NCBI GenBank assembly: GCA_045615545.1
Contig: JAZLFA010000017.1
Location: forward strand, 1 to 45,544
Source: SIG220 sp045615545
GTDB taxonomy: Bacteria > Bacillota_I > Bacilli_A > RFN20 > CAG-826
Reading direction: 5' to 3'
Length of the DNA stretch: 45,544 bases
Below the pieces are notes generated by a model, which saw only the letters and a list, made by a program, of their open reading frames with translations, made no database searches and was not told where the DNA came from. Made by a program: the position numbers and the translations under genes. Shown one piece after another: positions 8,800 through 16,034 of the stretch. Every line of letters starts with the position of its first letter. Positions within the stretch are counted from its first letter, which is position 1.

Positions 8800-10335
8800 A
8801 TGAGTGGTATAGCAATTGCTGGATTAGTAGGATTTATTGTATTAGCGATTTTATCGGTAACATCTTTTTCTCTTGGTACTATTGAATCCGTAAAATTAAT
8901 TAAAGATAGAAGAGAAGACGTCCCACATAAAGAATATCTTAAAAAGATATTAATTTATTGTGGCTGTTTTACATTTGCTTTTACCTTTATGTTATTAAGC
9001 ATATATGTTTGGAACAGCATTACTCCTAAATGGTATGAAGGACTTAAATGTGCCTTTGGCGGATTAATATTTGCTGGTTCTATTTCTTTTGGAACGTGCT
9101 TTTTTATTACTTACTACTATGGCAAAAACATTCCTGAAAAGATAAATAAAAAGTTATTTATAGGTCTTATGGTTTCAGTAGCGGTTTGCTTTTTGGCATT
9201 TTTGGCCACAACTGATGCTTTTGCTGATTATGGTGGAGATAATTTCCTCTTGCCTAAAGGAATTAATTTTTCTAAAGGATTTGTAAGGCCTGATTCATAT
9301 GACTCGGCGAACATTGCATTTTATGCTTTGTGCATTTTAGGCGGAGCGGTATTTGTTTATTTCTTATGTGACCATTTTTACTATAAAGAATATGGTAAAC
9401 ACGGAATGCTTGAATCAACATTCCTTCTTGCTTTCCCAGCTGGAATTATCGGTGCACGTATTGCGTATGTTATTGGTAACTGGGATATTGAATTTAAAGG
9501 TAGAGAATTCTGGCATGTATTTGCTATCTGGGAAGGTGGACTCACTATTCTTGGTGGTGCGATTGCTGGTATTGTTGTTGGTGTCCTCTGGCATAGACAT
9601 GTTAATAAAAAAGTACCTATTTTAAGAGGAATAGATTTAATTGTTCCTACTATCTTAATTGCACAAGCTATTGGTAGATGGGGCAATTTCTTTAACTGTG
9701 AAGTGCACGGTATTCAAGTAGAAGCTCAATATTGGGAATGGCTTCCACGTATTGTTTTTAACAATGCTAGATATTCTAGTGTTAATGGTTGGGCTGATCC
9801 AGGGAAAATATATGTACCTCTTTTCCTTATTGAAGCAATGAGCAATATGCTTGGGTATTTCTTATTAGCGCATCTATTTGGCATAAAATTGAAAAAATAT
9901 ACCAAGGATGGAGATTTAGCTTTTGGCTATATCGCTTGGTATGGTTTAACTAGAACTATTATGGAACCTTTAAGAGATAAAGGATTTAATATGGGATCCA
10001 ATGGTTATTGGAGCTGGTTCTGGAGCATTATATTTATTGTCGTAGGAATATTATTAATTGTAATTAATCACATCGTTAGAGATGTTTTAGATAAAAAGAA
10101 AAATACATTTGTTTCTAACGCTAAAGCTGATTTTATCGGTGCGAGTATAGTATTTGCGATTGGATTAGCATTAATAATCGTTGGTGCGATTATGATGAGT
10201 CAATGTCCTTTTGCTCAAAAACTTGAATTTAATCAATTTAATATCGGCGTTATTTTATTAACTATTGGTGGATCATTCTTCTTTGGAAGTTTTATTCCTA
10301 TTAGTAAGGTAATTATTTCTTATGCAAATGCTTGA
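8800..10335 (+). CDS. lgt: Prolipoprotein diacylglyceryl transferase with N-terminal membrane extension
   Basis: Lgt transfers diacylglycerol from phosphatidylglycerol to the lipobox cysteine of prolipoproteins, at the outer face of the membrane. The family signature is clear at about 292-304 (GRWGNFFNCEVHG), with GIIGARIAYVIGNW (about 215-228), IWEGGLTILGGAIAG (243-257) and GLTRTIMEPLRD. The protein is 511 residues, against about 260-300 for ordinary Lgt. The first 165 or so residues add about four membrane segments and a loop, and more hydrophobic segments follow the core. The start at 8800 follows AAGGAG at 8779-8784, an unusually long 15 bases away, inside the uvrA end. It ends in TGA, which supports the standard code, and overlaps trxB by 14 bases. 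The many lipoproteins in this window would be its substrates. Confidence 0.95.
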   Translation: MSGIAIAGLVGFIVLAILSVTSFSLGTIESVKLIKDRREDVPHKEYLKKILIYCGCFTFAFTFMLLSIYVWNSITPKWYEGLKCAFGGLIFAGSISFGTCFFITYYYGKNIPEKINKKLFIGLMVSVAVCFLAFLATTDAFADYGGDNFLLPKGINFSKGFVRPDSYDSANIAFYALCILGGAVFVYFLCDHFYYKEYGKHGMLESTFLLAFPAGIIGARIAYVIGNWDIEFKGREFWHVFAIWEGGLTILGGAIAGIVVGVLWHRHVNKKVPILRGIDLIVPTILIAQAIGRWGNFFNCEVHGIQVEAQYWEWLPRIVFNNARYSSVNGWADPGKIYVPLFLIEAMSNMLGYFLLAHLFGIKLKKYTKDGDLAFGYIAWYGLTRTIMEPLRDKGFNMGSNGYWSWFWSIIFIVVGILLIVINHIVRDVLDKKKNTFVSNAKADFIGASIVFAIGLALIIVGAIMMSQCPFAQKLEFNQFNIGVILLTIGGSFFFGSFIPISKVIISYANA

Positions 10336-11236
10336 TGCAGCTATTATTGGTAGTGGCCCTTGTGGCATTGCCGCTTCTATTGAGCTTAAAAAGCTTGGTT
10401 TTAATATTGTATTAATCGAAAAGAGTGCTCCTGGAGGTAAGGTTAATATTGCTCCTCGAGTGGATAATTACCCAGGGTTTAATAAAATCCCTGGACCAGA
10501 TTTAGCAATGGCTTTATATTCTAGAGCAATGGAAGCAAAAATCCCTTTTATTGGTGATGAAGTAATTAAGTTAACTAAAAAAGAAAATATATTTGAAATA
10601 GAGCTAACTAATGAGAAAATCCTCGCAAAAGCCGTATTAATCGCTACAGGAACAAAAGAAAAACAATTGGGTTTTGCTCATGAAACGGAATGGCTAGGAA
10701 AAGGAATTAGTTATTGCTCAATTTGTGACGGACACTTCTTTAAAGGAAAAGATGTTGTCGTAATTGGTGGCGGGAATAGCGCCCTTAAAGAGACGCTTCA
10801 TTTAGCAACATTATGTAATCATGTCACCATCATTCACCGTCGTAATCAATTTAGAGGTAATGATAGAACTGTTAATGAAATAAAAGAACTAAATAATGTC
10901 ACAATATTGACTCCATATGTTCCTTTAGAATTTTTGGGTACAGATAGAGTAAGCGGCATAAGAATTAAAAATATTGAAACTAATGAAGAAAAGGTTTTAG
11001 AGTGTCAAGGTATCTTCCCTTTAGTTGGACAATTACCAAATACAGGTTTTATTAACATTAACAATGTTGTTGATGAATGGGGAACGATTCCAATTGATTT
11101 ATCTTGTCATACATCTGTTCCTGGTTTATTTGCGGGAGGCGATGTTACTGCTAGACCAATTCGACAAATTTATGTTGCAGAATTAGATGGTAAAAAAGCC
11201 GCAAAATCAATACAAGAATATTTAATATCTTTCTAA
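10322..11236 (+). CDS. trxB: Thioredoxin reductase (NADPH)
   Basis: This 304-residue FAD enzyme transfers electrons from NADPH to thioredoxin. FAD binding is seen in GSGPCG (10-15) and in the late GGDVT. The redox-active pair is CSIC (132-135), where CATC or CAVC is more usual. NADPH binding is shown by GGGNSA (about 149-154) and HRRNQFRG (about 172-179). It overlaps the lgt end. The start may be the ATG at 10322 or the in-frame ATG at 10328; both lie inside lgt and depend on translational coupling. It is the last gene of the operon, with a terminator at 11291-11325. Confidence 0.95.
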   Translation: MQMLDAAIIGSGPCGIAASIELKKLGFNIVLIEKSAPGGKVNIAPRVDNYPGFNKIPGPDLAMALYSRAMEAKIPFIGDEVIKLTKKENIFEIELTNEKILAKAVLIATGTKEKQLGFAHETEWLGKGISYCSICDGHFFKGKDVVVIGGGNSALKETLHLATLCNHVTIIHRRNQFRGNDRTVNEIKELNNVTILTPYVPLEFLGTDRVSGIRIKNIETNEEKVLECQGIFPLVGQLPNTGFININNVVDEWGTIPIDLSCHTSVPGLFAGGDVTARPIRQIYVAELDGKKAAKSIQEYLISF

Positions 11237-11290
11237 GGGGATCCCTCTTGCAAAGGGAGTAGTCATAGGTTAGAATGTAATTGTGTTTTA

Positions 11291-11325
11291 GGAGAAGAGT
11301 CGCTAACCATGGCTCTTTCCTTTTT
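11291..11325 (+). terminator. Intrinsic terminator of uvrA-lgt-trxB
   Basis: AAGAGTC pairs with GGCTCTT (one G-T pair) around a 9-base loop, and the hairpin is followed by TCC then TTTTT. It lies 55 bases after the trxB stop and just before the 3' end of the minus-strand small reading frame. Confidence 0.65.
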
Positions 11326-11329
11326 ATAT

Positions 11330-11395
11330 CTAGTATTTAATTACTAGTATAAGCAACACAATTAATAGTAGGATTAGAACAATATCTAAACCCAC
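11330..11395 (-). CDS. 21-residue hydrophobic peptide (type I toxin-like)
   Basis: A GTG start at 11395 is preceded by AAAGGAG, 7 bases away, the strongest Shine-Dalgarno in this region. The peptide begins MGLDIVL, continues as an unbroken run of leucine, isoleucine and valine, and ends LVIKY before TAG. Small single-span peptides of this form are known as type I toxins (Fst/Ldr, TxpA/BsrG-like) or as membrane-protein modulators, but I see no sequence match to a named one. Its upstream leader has hairpins, including AGTAT/ATACT. The convergent trxB terminator sits against its 3' end. It may also be chance. Confidence 0.35.
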   Translation of the reverse strand: MGLDIVLILLLIVLLILVIKY

Positions 11396-11507
11396 TATGT
11401 GTCTCCTTTCTTGCAAGAGGTATTAATAGTATTTTCATACTACTCCCCTTAAGCGAGGGTTTTCCCCCTCAATATTTAATACACGTAAACTTAAGAATTT
11501 TTAAAAA

Positions 11508-11612
11508 ATGAAGCATGTTATTATTTTTTTCGATATTGTTATTTTGTTTACTTTGTTGGTAATATTAAGTCAAGATATCTATATTGCTTATGAAAATAAG
11601 CAGAATATCTAA
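11508..11612 (+). CDS. Possible 34-residue single-span membrane peptide
   Basis: The frame reads MKHVIIFFDIVILFTLLVIL, then a polar tail SQDIYIAYENKQNI, then TAA: a positive N-terminus, one membrane span and a polar tail. There is no Shine-Dalgarno and no clear promoter. It ends 22 bases before whiA. In DNA this AT-rich, a hydrophobic open frame of this length can arise by chance. Confidence 0.2.
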   Translation: MKHVIIFFDIVILFTLLVILSQDIYIAYENKQNI

Positions 11613-11634
11613 ATGCTGTAAAATAATTTAAAAA

Positions 11635-12570
11635 ATGGAACATGTATCATTTGCTAAAAGTGTTAAAGAAGAAATTACAACTCTTGAAATAGAGTCGTTA
11701 GCGAAAAAACGTGCTTTACTCGCGGGATATATTCGTATTAATGGTTCTTTACTAATAAGGAATAAACATTCTATTTTAAGATTGCCTAGTGAAAATGCAA
11801 AAATTAGCAAATATATATATTCTTTATTAATTGATGTTTACCAATGCGATGTACATATTGATTTTCCTAAAAAAGCAAAGCGTACTTTATATGTTGTAAG
11901 CGTCAATTCTAAAGCAGATGTAATTTTAGACGATTTAGATATTAACTTTCTTGAAGGAAAGATTTCCAAAAACATTGTTTATAACGATGAGACAATCGCT
12001 GGTTATCTAACTGGTGTATTTTTAGCAACTGGTTCAATTAATTCTCCTAATACGAGTAATTATCATATGGAGCTATCGATTAATGATGAGAACCACGCAA
12101 AATGGATTTCCCATTTATTTCCTAGATATAAACACACTAATATCGAACCAAAAATAACTAAAAGAAGAGAAAAACATCTTATTTACTTCAAAAAGAGTGA
12201 TCAAATTGCAGAGTTCCTTTTGATGATGGGAGCTGTATCTTCTTGTATGGAATTTGAAAACGTTCGTATTGATAGAGATTATCGTAATAGTGCTAATAGA
12301 TTAACTAATCTTGATACTGCCAATATGACAAAAACAGTGGAAGCGGGTAAACGCCAAGCCAAAGAAATTAAAGAATTGGTTGATAAAATTGGTCTTAATA
12401 ATTTAGGTAATCAAAAGATCCAGATGGTAGCAAAATACCGTATGGATTATGAAGCTTCACCGCTAGAAGAAATTGCCAGCATGGTGAGTGAAGAATTGGA
12501 TGAAGACATTACTAAAAGTAATGTAAATCACATATTACGCAAATTACATGAGATGTATATTAAGTTATGA
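11635..12570 (+). CDS. whiA: Sporulation/division regulator WhiA
   Basis: WhiA is a DNA-binding protein with a LAGLIDADG-like N-terminal fold and a C-terminal helix-turn-helix. It is conserved in Gram-positive bacteria, including wall-less ones, and is linked to cell division or chromosome segregation. Family hallmarks seen are FAKSVKEEI at the start, the LAGYIRINGSL segment, AGYLTGVFLATGSINSP, and the C-terminal RMDYEASPLEEIASMVSEELDEDITKSNVNHILRKL. The 311-residue length is normal. A TAAAAT -10-like box (11619-11624) lies only 10 bases before the ATG, with no Shine-Dalgarno. The stop TGA overlaps the start of the next gene. In most Firmicutes whiA follows yvcK and rapZ; those are absent here. 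Confidence 0.95.
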   Translation: MEHVSFAKSVKEEITTLEIESLAKKRALLAGYIRINGSLLIRNKHSILRLPSENAKISKYIYSLLIDVYQCDVHIDFPKKAKRTLYVVSVNSKADVILDDLDINFLEGKISKNIVYNDETIAGYLTGVFLATGSINSPNTSNYHMELSINDENHAKWISHLFPRYKHTNIEPKITKRREKHLIYFKKSDQIAEFLLMMGAVSSCMEFENVRIDRDYRNSANRLTNLDTANMTKTVEAGKRQAKEIKELVDKIGLNNLGNQKIQMVAKYRMDYEASPLEEIASMVSEELDEDITKSNVNHILRKLHEMYIKL

Positions 12571-12791
12571 TTAACATAAAAACTCAACTCGGTATGCGAG
12601 TTAAATATTTAAGAAAACAAAAACATATTTCTCAAGAAGAATTATCTTTTATTTCTGGAGTAAATAAGAATTATATTTCTGATTTAGAAAGAGGAAAAAG
12701 AAATCCAACATTAGTGGTTCTTGATAAGATCGCTATTGCTTTAGATATTTCGCTTTCTGAACTACTTAAAGGTATTCAAACAATTCGCTAG
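12567..12791 (+). CDS. Small XRE-family helix-turn-helix regulator
   Basis: This 74-residue protein is almost entirely one HTH_3 domain: GMRVKYLRKQKHISQEELSFISGVNKNYISDLERGKRNPTLVVLDKIAIALDISLSELL. The recognition helix region is NKNYISDLERG. Its ATG overlaps the whiA TGA (ATGA), so the two are translationally coupled. There is no ligand or oligomerisation domain. The target is unknown; the rhaB-like gene starts 76 bases downstream and has dyad symmetry in its promoter, so local control is possible but unproven. Confidence 0.93.
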   Translation: MINIKTQLGMRVKYLRKQKHISQEELSFISGVNKNYISDLERGKRNPTLVVLDKIAIALDISLSELLKGIQTIR

Positions 12792-12796
12792 TTATT

Positions 12797-12868
12797 TGTA
12801 AATTGATTATGTTTTATAGTGATATTTACACTGGTTAAAAAATATATATGGTTTACAATAATATTGTA
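12797..12868 (+). promoter_or_regulatory. Promoter/operator region of the rhamnulokinase-like gene
   Basis: TGTAAAT (12797-12803) and ATTTACA (12824-12830) form a 7-bp inverted repeat. TACAAT-AAT-ATTGTA (12854-12868) is a perfect 6-bp dyad covering the putative -10 (TACAAT 12854-12859) and reaching the A of the start codon. The ATG lies 8 bases after the -10, so the transcript would be leaderless. A repressor on either dyad would block initiation. Confidence 0.45.
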
Positions 12869-14172
12869 TGAAATGTTATTTAGCTATTGATTTAGGGGCC
12901 TCAAGTGGAAGGCATATTGTTGGCATTTATAAAGATGAAAACATTGTTTTGGATGAGGTTTATCGTTTTGAAACTGGAATGGAATTAACTAATGATGGTT
13001 TGGTTTGGAATACAAAGCGACTTTTTAACGAGATATTGAATGGCATTTCTTTAGCTCTAAACAAATACCCAAAAATAGAAAGCTTATCAATTGATACATG
13101 GGGAGTAGATTATGTTTTAATGAATAACGATAAAGTTATTGAACCAAATTATTCATATCGAAATAATCGTGTAATTAATTGTATTGATAATGTTCATTCC
13201 CTAATTCCGTTTTCTGACTTATATTCTATTACGGGGATTCAATATGCCCCATATAATACGATATACCAGTTATATGATGATTTATTAAAAGGGCGCCTAA
13301 AAATGGCTACTGATTTTTTAATGTTACCTCAATATTTTGTTTATCTATTAACCGGAGTGAAAAAGCATGAATATACTGAGGCATCGACAACTGGTTTAAT
13401 TGATGTAAATACGAATCAGTATAGTGTTGATATTATTAGAAAACTTGGTTTCCCAATTAAAATATTTAAAAAATGCGACAATCCAGGTACTATTGTTGGT
13501 TTTTTAAAAAAAGAAATAGCTAATAAAGTTGGCGGTCAAATCAAAGTTGTGCTTGCTCCATCTCATGATACAGCATCAGCATTTGAAGCGATTGATACCC
13601 CAAGCGATGCTGCTATTTTATCTAGCGGTACTTGGTCGCTACTTGGTTATAAGTTAAAACAGGCAAACACTTCAGCATCTGCATTCGATGCTAATTTTAC
13701 GAACGAAGGTGGCGTTGGTTATATACGTTTTTTGAAAAATATTATGGGTATGTGGGTTCCAAATCAAGTTCAAAAATGTCTTAATATTTCAATTCAAGAT
13801 ATGATTTCACTGGCGAGGAATTCCTCGTATAATGAGGTTTTTGACATAAATGACCCATCGTTAAATTCGCCATCTAATATGTGTGATGCTATTATTTCTC
13901 TTTTACATAAGAATCCGCCTAAAAATAATGCTGATTTATTAAAATCTGTTTACTTATCCTTGGCGCATTCTTATGCAAATACAATAATGGAATTAGAAAA
14001 ATGCCTTAATATTAAAATAAATAGTCTTTATATTGTTGGCGGCGGTTCAAAAAATGCATTCTTAAATGAATTGACAGAAAAAGTAGCAAAAGTTAAAGTC
14101 GTTGCCTTGCCTATTGAAGCTACTGCTATTGGAAATATTAAGACTCAAATTAGAGCAAGTCAAAAATTATAA
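12868..14172 (+). CDS. rhaB: Rhamnulokinase-like FGGY carbohydrate kinase
   Basis: This 434-residue cytoplasmic sugar kinase shows the FGGY hallmarks: an N-terminal phosphate loop (LAIDLGASSGRHIV, residues 5-18), ESLSIDTWGVDYVL with the catalytic-type aspartate, AILSSGTWSLLGY, and a C-terminal adenosine loop (LYIVGGGSKNAFLNELT). GASSGR and SIDTWGVD are characteristic of RhaB, which phosphorylates L-rhamnulose, but related ketose or deoxysugar substrates cannot be excluded because no rhamnose isomerase or aldolase is visible here. It ends right after ATAIGNIKTQIRASQKL, so the usual C-terminal tail of about 30-40 residues is missing. The stop overlaps the convergent PGM gene by 6 bases. Confidence 0.85.
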   Translation: MKCYLAIDLGASSGRHIVGIYKDENIVLDEVYRFETGMELTNDGLVWNTKRLFNEILNGISLALNKYPKIESLSIDTWGVDYVLMNNDKVIEPNYSYRNNRVINCIDNVHSLIPFSDLYSITGIQYAPYNTIYQLYDDLLKGRLKMATDFLMLPQYFVYLLTGVKKHEYTEASTTGLIDVNTNQYSVDIIRKLGFPIKIFKKCDNPGTIVGFLKKEIANKVGGQIKVVLAPSHDTASAFEAIDTPSDAAILSSGTWSLLGYKLKQANTSASAFDANFTNEGGVGYIRFLKNIMGMWVPNQVQKCLNISIQDMISLARNSSYNEVFDINDPSLNSPSNMCDAIISLLHKNPPKNNADLLKSVYLSLAHSYANTIMELEKCLNIKINSLYIVGGGSKNAFLNELTEKVAKVKVVALPIEATAIGNIKTQIRASQKL

Positions 14173-15906
14173 ACCTAATATATTTTTTATCTCGTTAAAT
14201 AACGAATTGGCATTTTGTTTTGCTTTTTTAGGATCGTTTGAGACGCTTTCAATATAAAGTTTAATTTTTGGCTCTGTTCCACTTGGTCTAATTGTTAAAG
14301 TTGAGTCATTATTAAAGTATAATTTTATTACATTGCTAACTGGTAGGTTTATTTTGTAAATTTTGTTAGACAAATTCTTCGTCTGAGTCAAATAATCCTC
14401 ATACCCAATTACGTAAGAAGATGATAACTGGAAGAATGCATTTTTTCGTATCTTATCCATCATAGAATCCATTCTCTTTTTTCCTTCGCTACCTGGAAAT
14501 ATTAAAGAGTGCAAAAGGTTTTCATGATAACCATATTTTTTGCTTAGTTCTTCCAAAACATCGCCCAAAGTTTTCCCTAAATTATGATAATATAATGCCA
14601 TTTCAGAATACATTAATATTGCTTGAATACCATCTTTATCGCGTGCAATAGGTGAAATCAAACAGCCGTAACTTTCTTCGTATCCAAATTCAAAAACTAT
14701 ATCATTCCCCTCTTTTTCGTATTTGTTTATTTGGTTGCCTATGTATTTAAAACCAGTCAAAAATTCTTCAACTTTTATGCCGTAAGATTTTGCAATTTTC
14801 ACTCCTAATGATGATGAAACAATTGTTGTATATACTGCTCCATTTTTTGATAAAGTATTATTCTTTTTTCTTTGAGAAAATAAATATTCCATCAATATGG
14901 CAGCTGATTGGTTTCCAGTAAGACGAACGTAATTATTATTTCTATCCTTATATGCCAATCCACACCTATCCCCATCTGGATCAGTCATGACAATTAAGTT
15001 GGCATTAATTTCGTTCGCGTATTTAATTGGTTCAATAAAGCTTTTTTCATCTTCTGGGTTAGGAGATAATGTGTGTGAAAAGTCAGGATCTGGACTACAT
15101 TGTTTTTCTAAAGGGAAAACATTATATCCCAAATCTTTAAAAACTCTCATTGCAGGAACAAAACTTGTGCCATGATTTGGAGTAAATACAATTTTAAATG
15201 ATTCTTTGTTTGGATTTTTATTTATTGTGATTTTTTCAACATTATTAATATACTCATCATCAATTTTGCTATCTAAAACTATTGTTTCGCCCAATGGCTC
15301 AATAGCTGAATACTTAACATCTAATTCGTTAGGTAGTTCTTTAATTATTGAAATAATCTTATCTATTTTATTTGGAACTAACTGGCAGCCATCATCATCA
15401 TATAGTTTGTATCCATTATATTCTTTTGGGTTATGAGATGCTGTTATCATAATGCCACCTGATGCTTTTAAATATCGAATAGCAAACGATAATTCTGGAG
15501 TTGGACGTAGTGAATCGAATATGTATACTTTTATACCAAACTCATTTAAGATTTTTGCACATAAATTTGTAAATTCTATAGATTTGTGTCTATTGTCATG
15601 AGCAATAACAATACCATTTTTGCGGACATCAGGATAGCTTTCTAAAAGATAAATAGCAAACCCAATATTTGCCTTTCTAATCGTAAAATAGTTTAATCTA
15701 TTTGTACCAGGTCCCAAGATTCCTCTCATTCCACCAGTACCAAACTCAAGGTCTTTAAAGAAAGCGTCATCTATTTCTGATGGTGACATTTTTTTTAATG
15801 TAGCTTTATCTTTTTCATCAACTAGTGATGAGTTTAACCATCTCTGGTATTCTACTGTACTTCTCATATAACAAATATTATCTTTTAGATTCGAACAAAT
15901 GTCCAT
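14167..15906 (-). CDS. pgcA: Phosphoglucomutase/phosphomannomutase
   Basis: This 579-residue alpha-D-phosphohexomutase interconverts hexose 1- and 6-phosphates. The phosphoserine loop is TASHNP (155-160, Ser157), the metal loop is DPDGDR (309-314), the sugar loop is FGYEESYG, and the phosphate-binding loop is RPSGTEPKIKLYI near the C-terminus. An N-terminal FGTGGMRG matches the PgcA/PMM-PGM group. The TACAAT box ends 7 bases before the ATG, so this is another near-leaderless gene. It is divergent from the alpha-mannosidase and tail-to-tail with the kinase. Next to ManA and the mannosidase, a mannose-phosphate role is plausible, but sequence alone does not separate glucose from mannose specificity. 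Confidence 0.95.
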   Translation of the reverse strand: MDICSNLKDNICYMRSTVEYQRWLNSSLVDEKDKATLKKMSPSEIDDAFFKDLEFGTGGMRGILGPGTNRLNYFTIRKANIGFAIYLLESYPDVRKNGIVIAHDNRHKSIEFTNLCAKILNEFGIKVYIFDSLRPTPELSFAIRYLKASGGIMITASHNPKEYNGYKLYDDDGCQLVPNKIDKIISIIKELPNELDVKYSAIEPLGETIVLDSKIDDEYINNVEKITINKNPNKESFKIVFTPNHGTSFVPAMRVFKDLGYNVFPLEKQCSPDPDFSHTLSPNPEDEKSFIEPIKYANEINANLIVMTDPDGDRCGLAYKDRNNNYVRLTGNQSAAILMEYLFSQRKKNNTLSKNGAVYTTIVSSSLGVKIAKSYGIKVEEFLTGFKYIGNQINKYEKEGNDIVFEFGYEESYGCLISPIARDKDGIQAILMYSEMALYYHNLGKTLGDVLEELSKKYGYHENLLHSLIFPGSEGKKRMDSMMDKIRKNAFFQLSSSYVIGYEDYLTQTKNLSNKIYKINLPVSNVIKLYFNNDSTLTIRPSGTEPKIKLYIESVSNDPKKAKQNANSLFNEIKNILGL

Positions 15907-16034
15907 CTTTTCAATTGTAATATAGGAATTAAGATATTGTTTTGCATGTGTTAATATTAATATGTTAATTATTGATAATGTTTTTCTTTACTTAGTAAAA
16001 TCTTACATTTAATAATAATTAGCTAAATACATTT
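15907..16034. promoter_or_regulatory. Divergent control region between PGM and alpha-mannosidase
   Basis: For PGM (minus strand) a TACAAT -10 lies at 15919-15914. For the mannosidase a TTGATA -35 (15972-15977) and TAAAAT -10 (15996-16001) are 18 bp apart. Between them at 15950-15963 is GTTAATATTAATAT, which contains the palindrome TTAATATTAA and is repeated exactly upstream of manA at 19386-19399. This makes it a candidate binding site for a shared regulator. Confidence 0.45.

Larger units (their letters stand above)
11237..11467. repeat. 231-bp intergenic element bounded by imperfect inverted repeats
   Basis: The left arm (11237-11263, beginning GGGGATCCCTC and ending GGGAGTAGT) matches the reverse complement of 11439-11467 with a few gaps. 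Each arm can also fold on itself (TCCCT/AGGGA; CCCT/AGGG). The element starts right after the trxB stop and contains a terminator and a small minus-strand hydrophobic reading frame. No target duplication was found, so it may be a small repeat element or simply a structured intergenic RNA region. Confidence 0.4.

Noticed and set aside
11237..11467. Classical Fst/par-type antisense cassette
   Set aside because: In par systems the shared repeats are direct on the DNA so the two convergent RNAs are complementary. Here the repeats are inverted, so the RNAs would carry the same sequence. Only the small-peptide idea is kept.
15206..15436. Plus-strand open frame inside the PGM gene, and similar opposite-strand frames inside nifJ, uvrA and lgt
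   Set aside because: They are shadows of well-supported genes, without ribosome sites or recognisable protein features.
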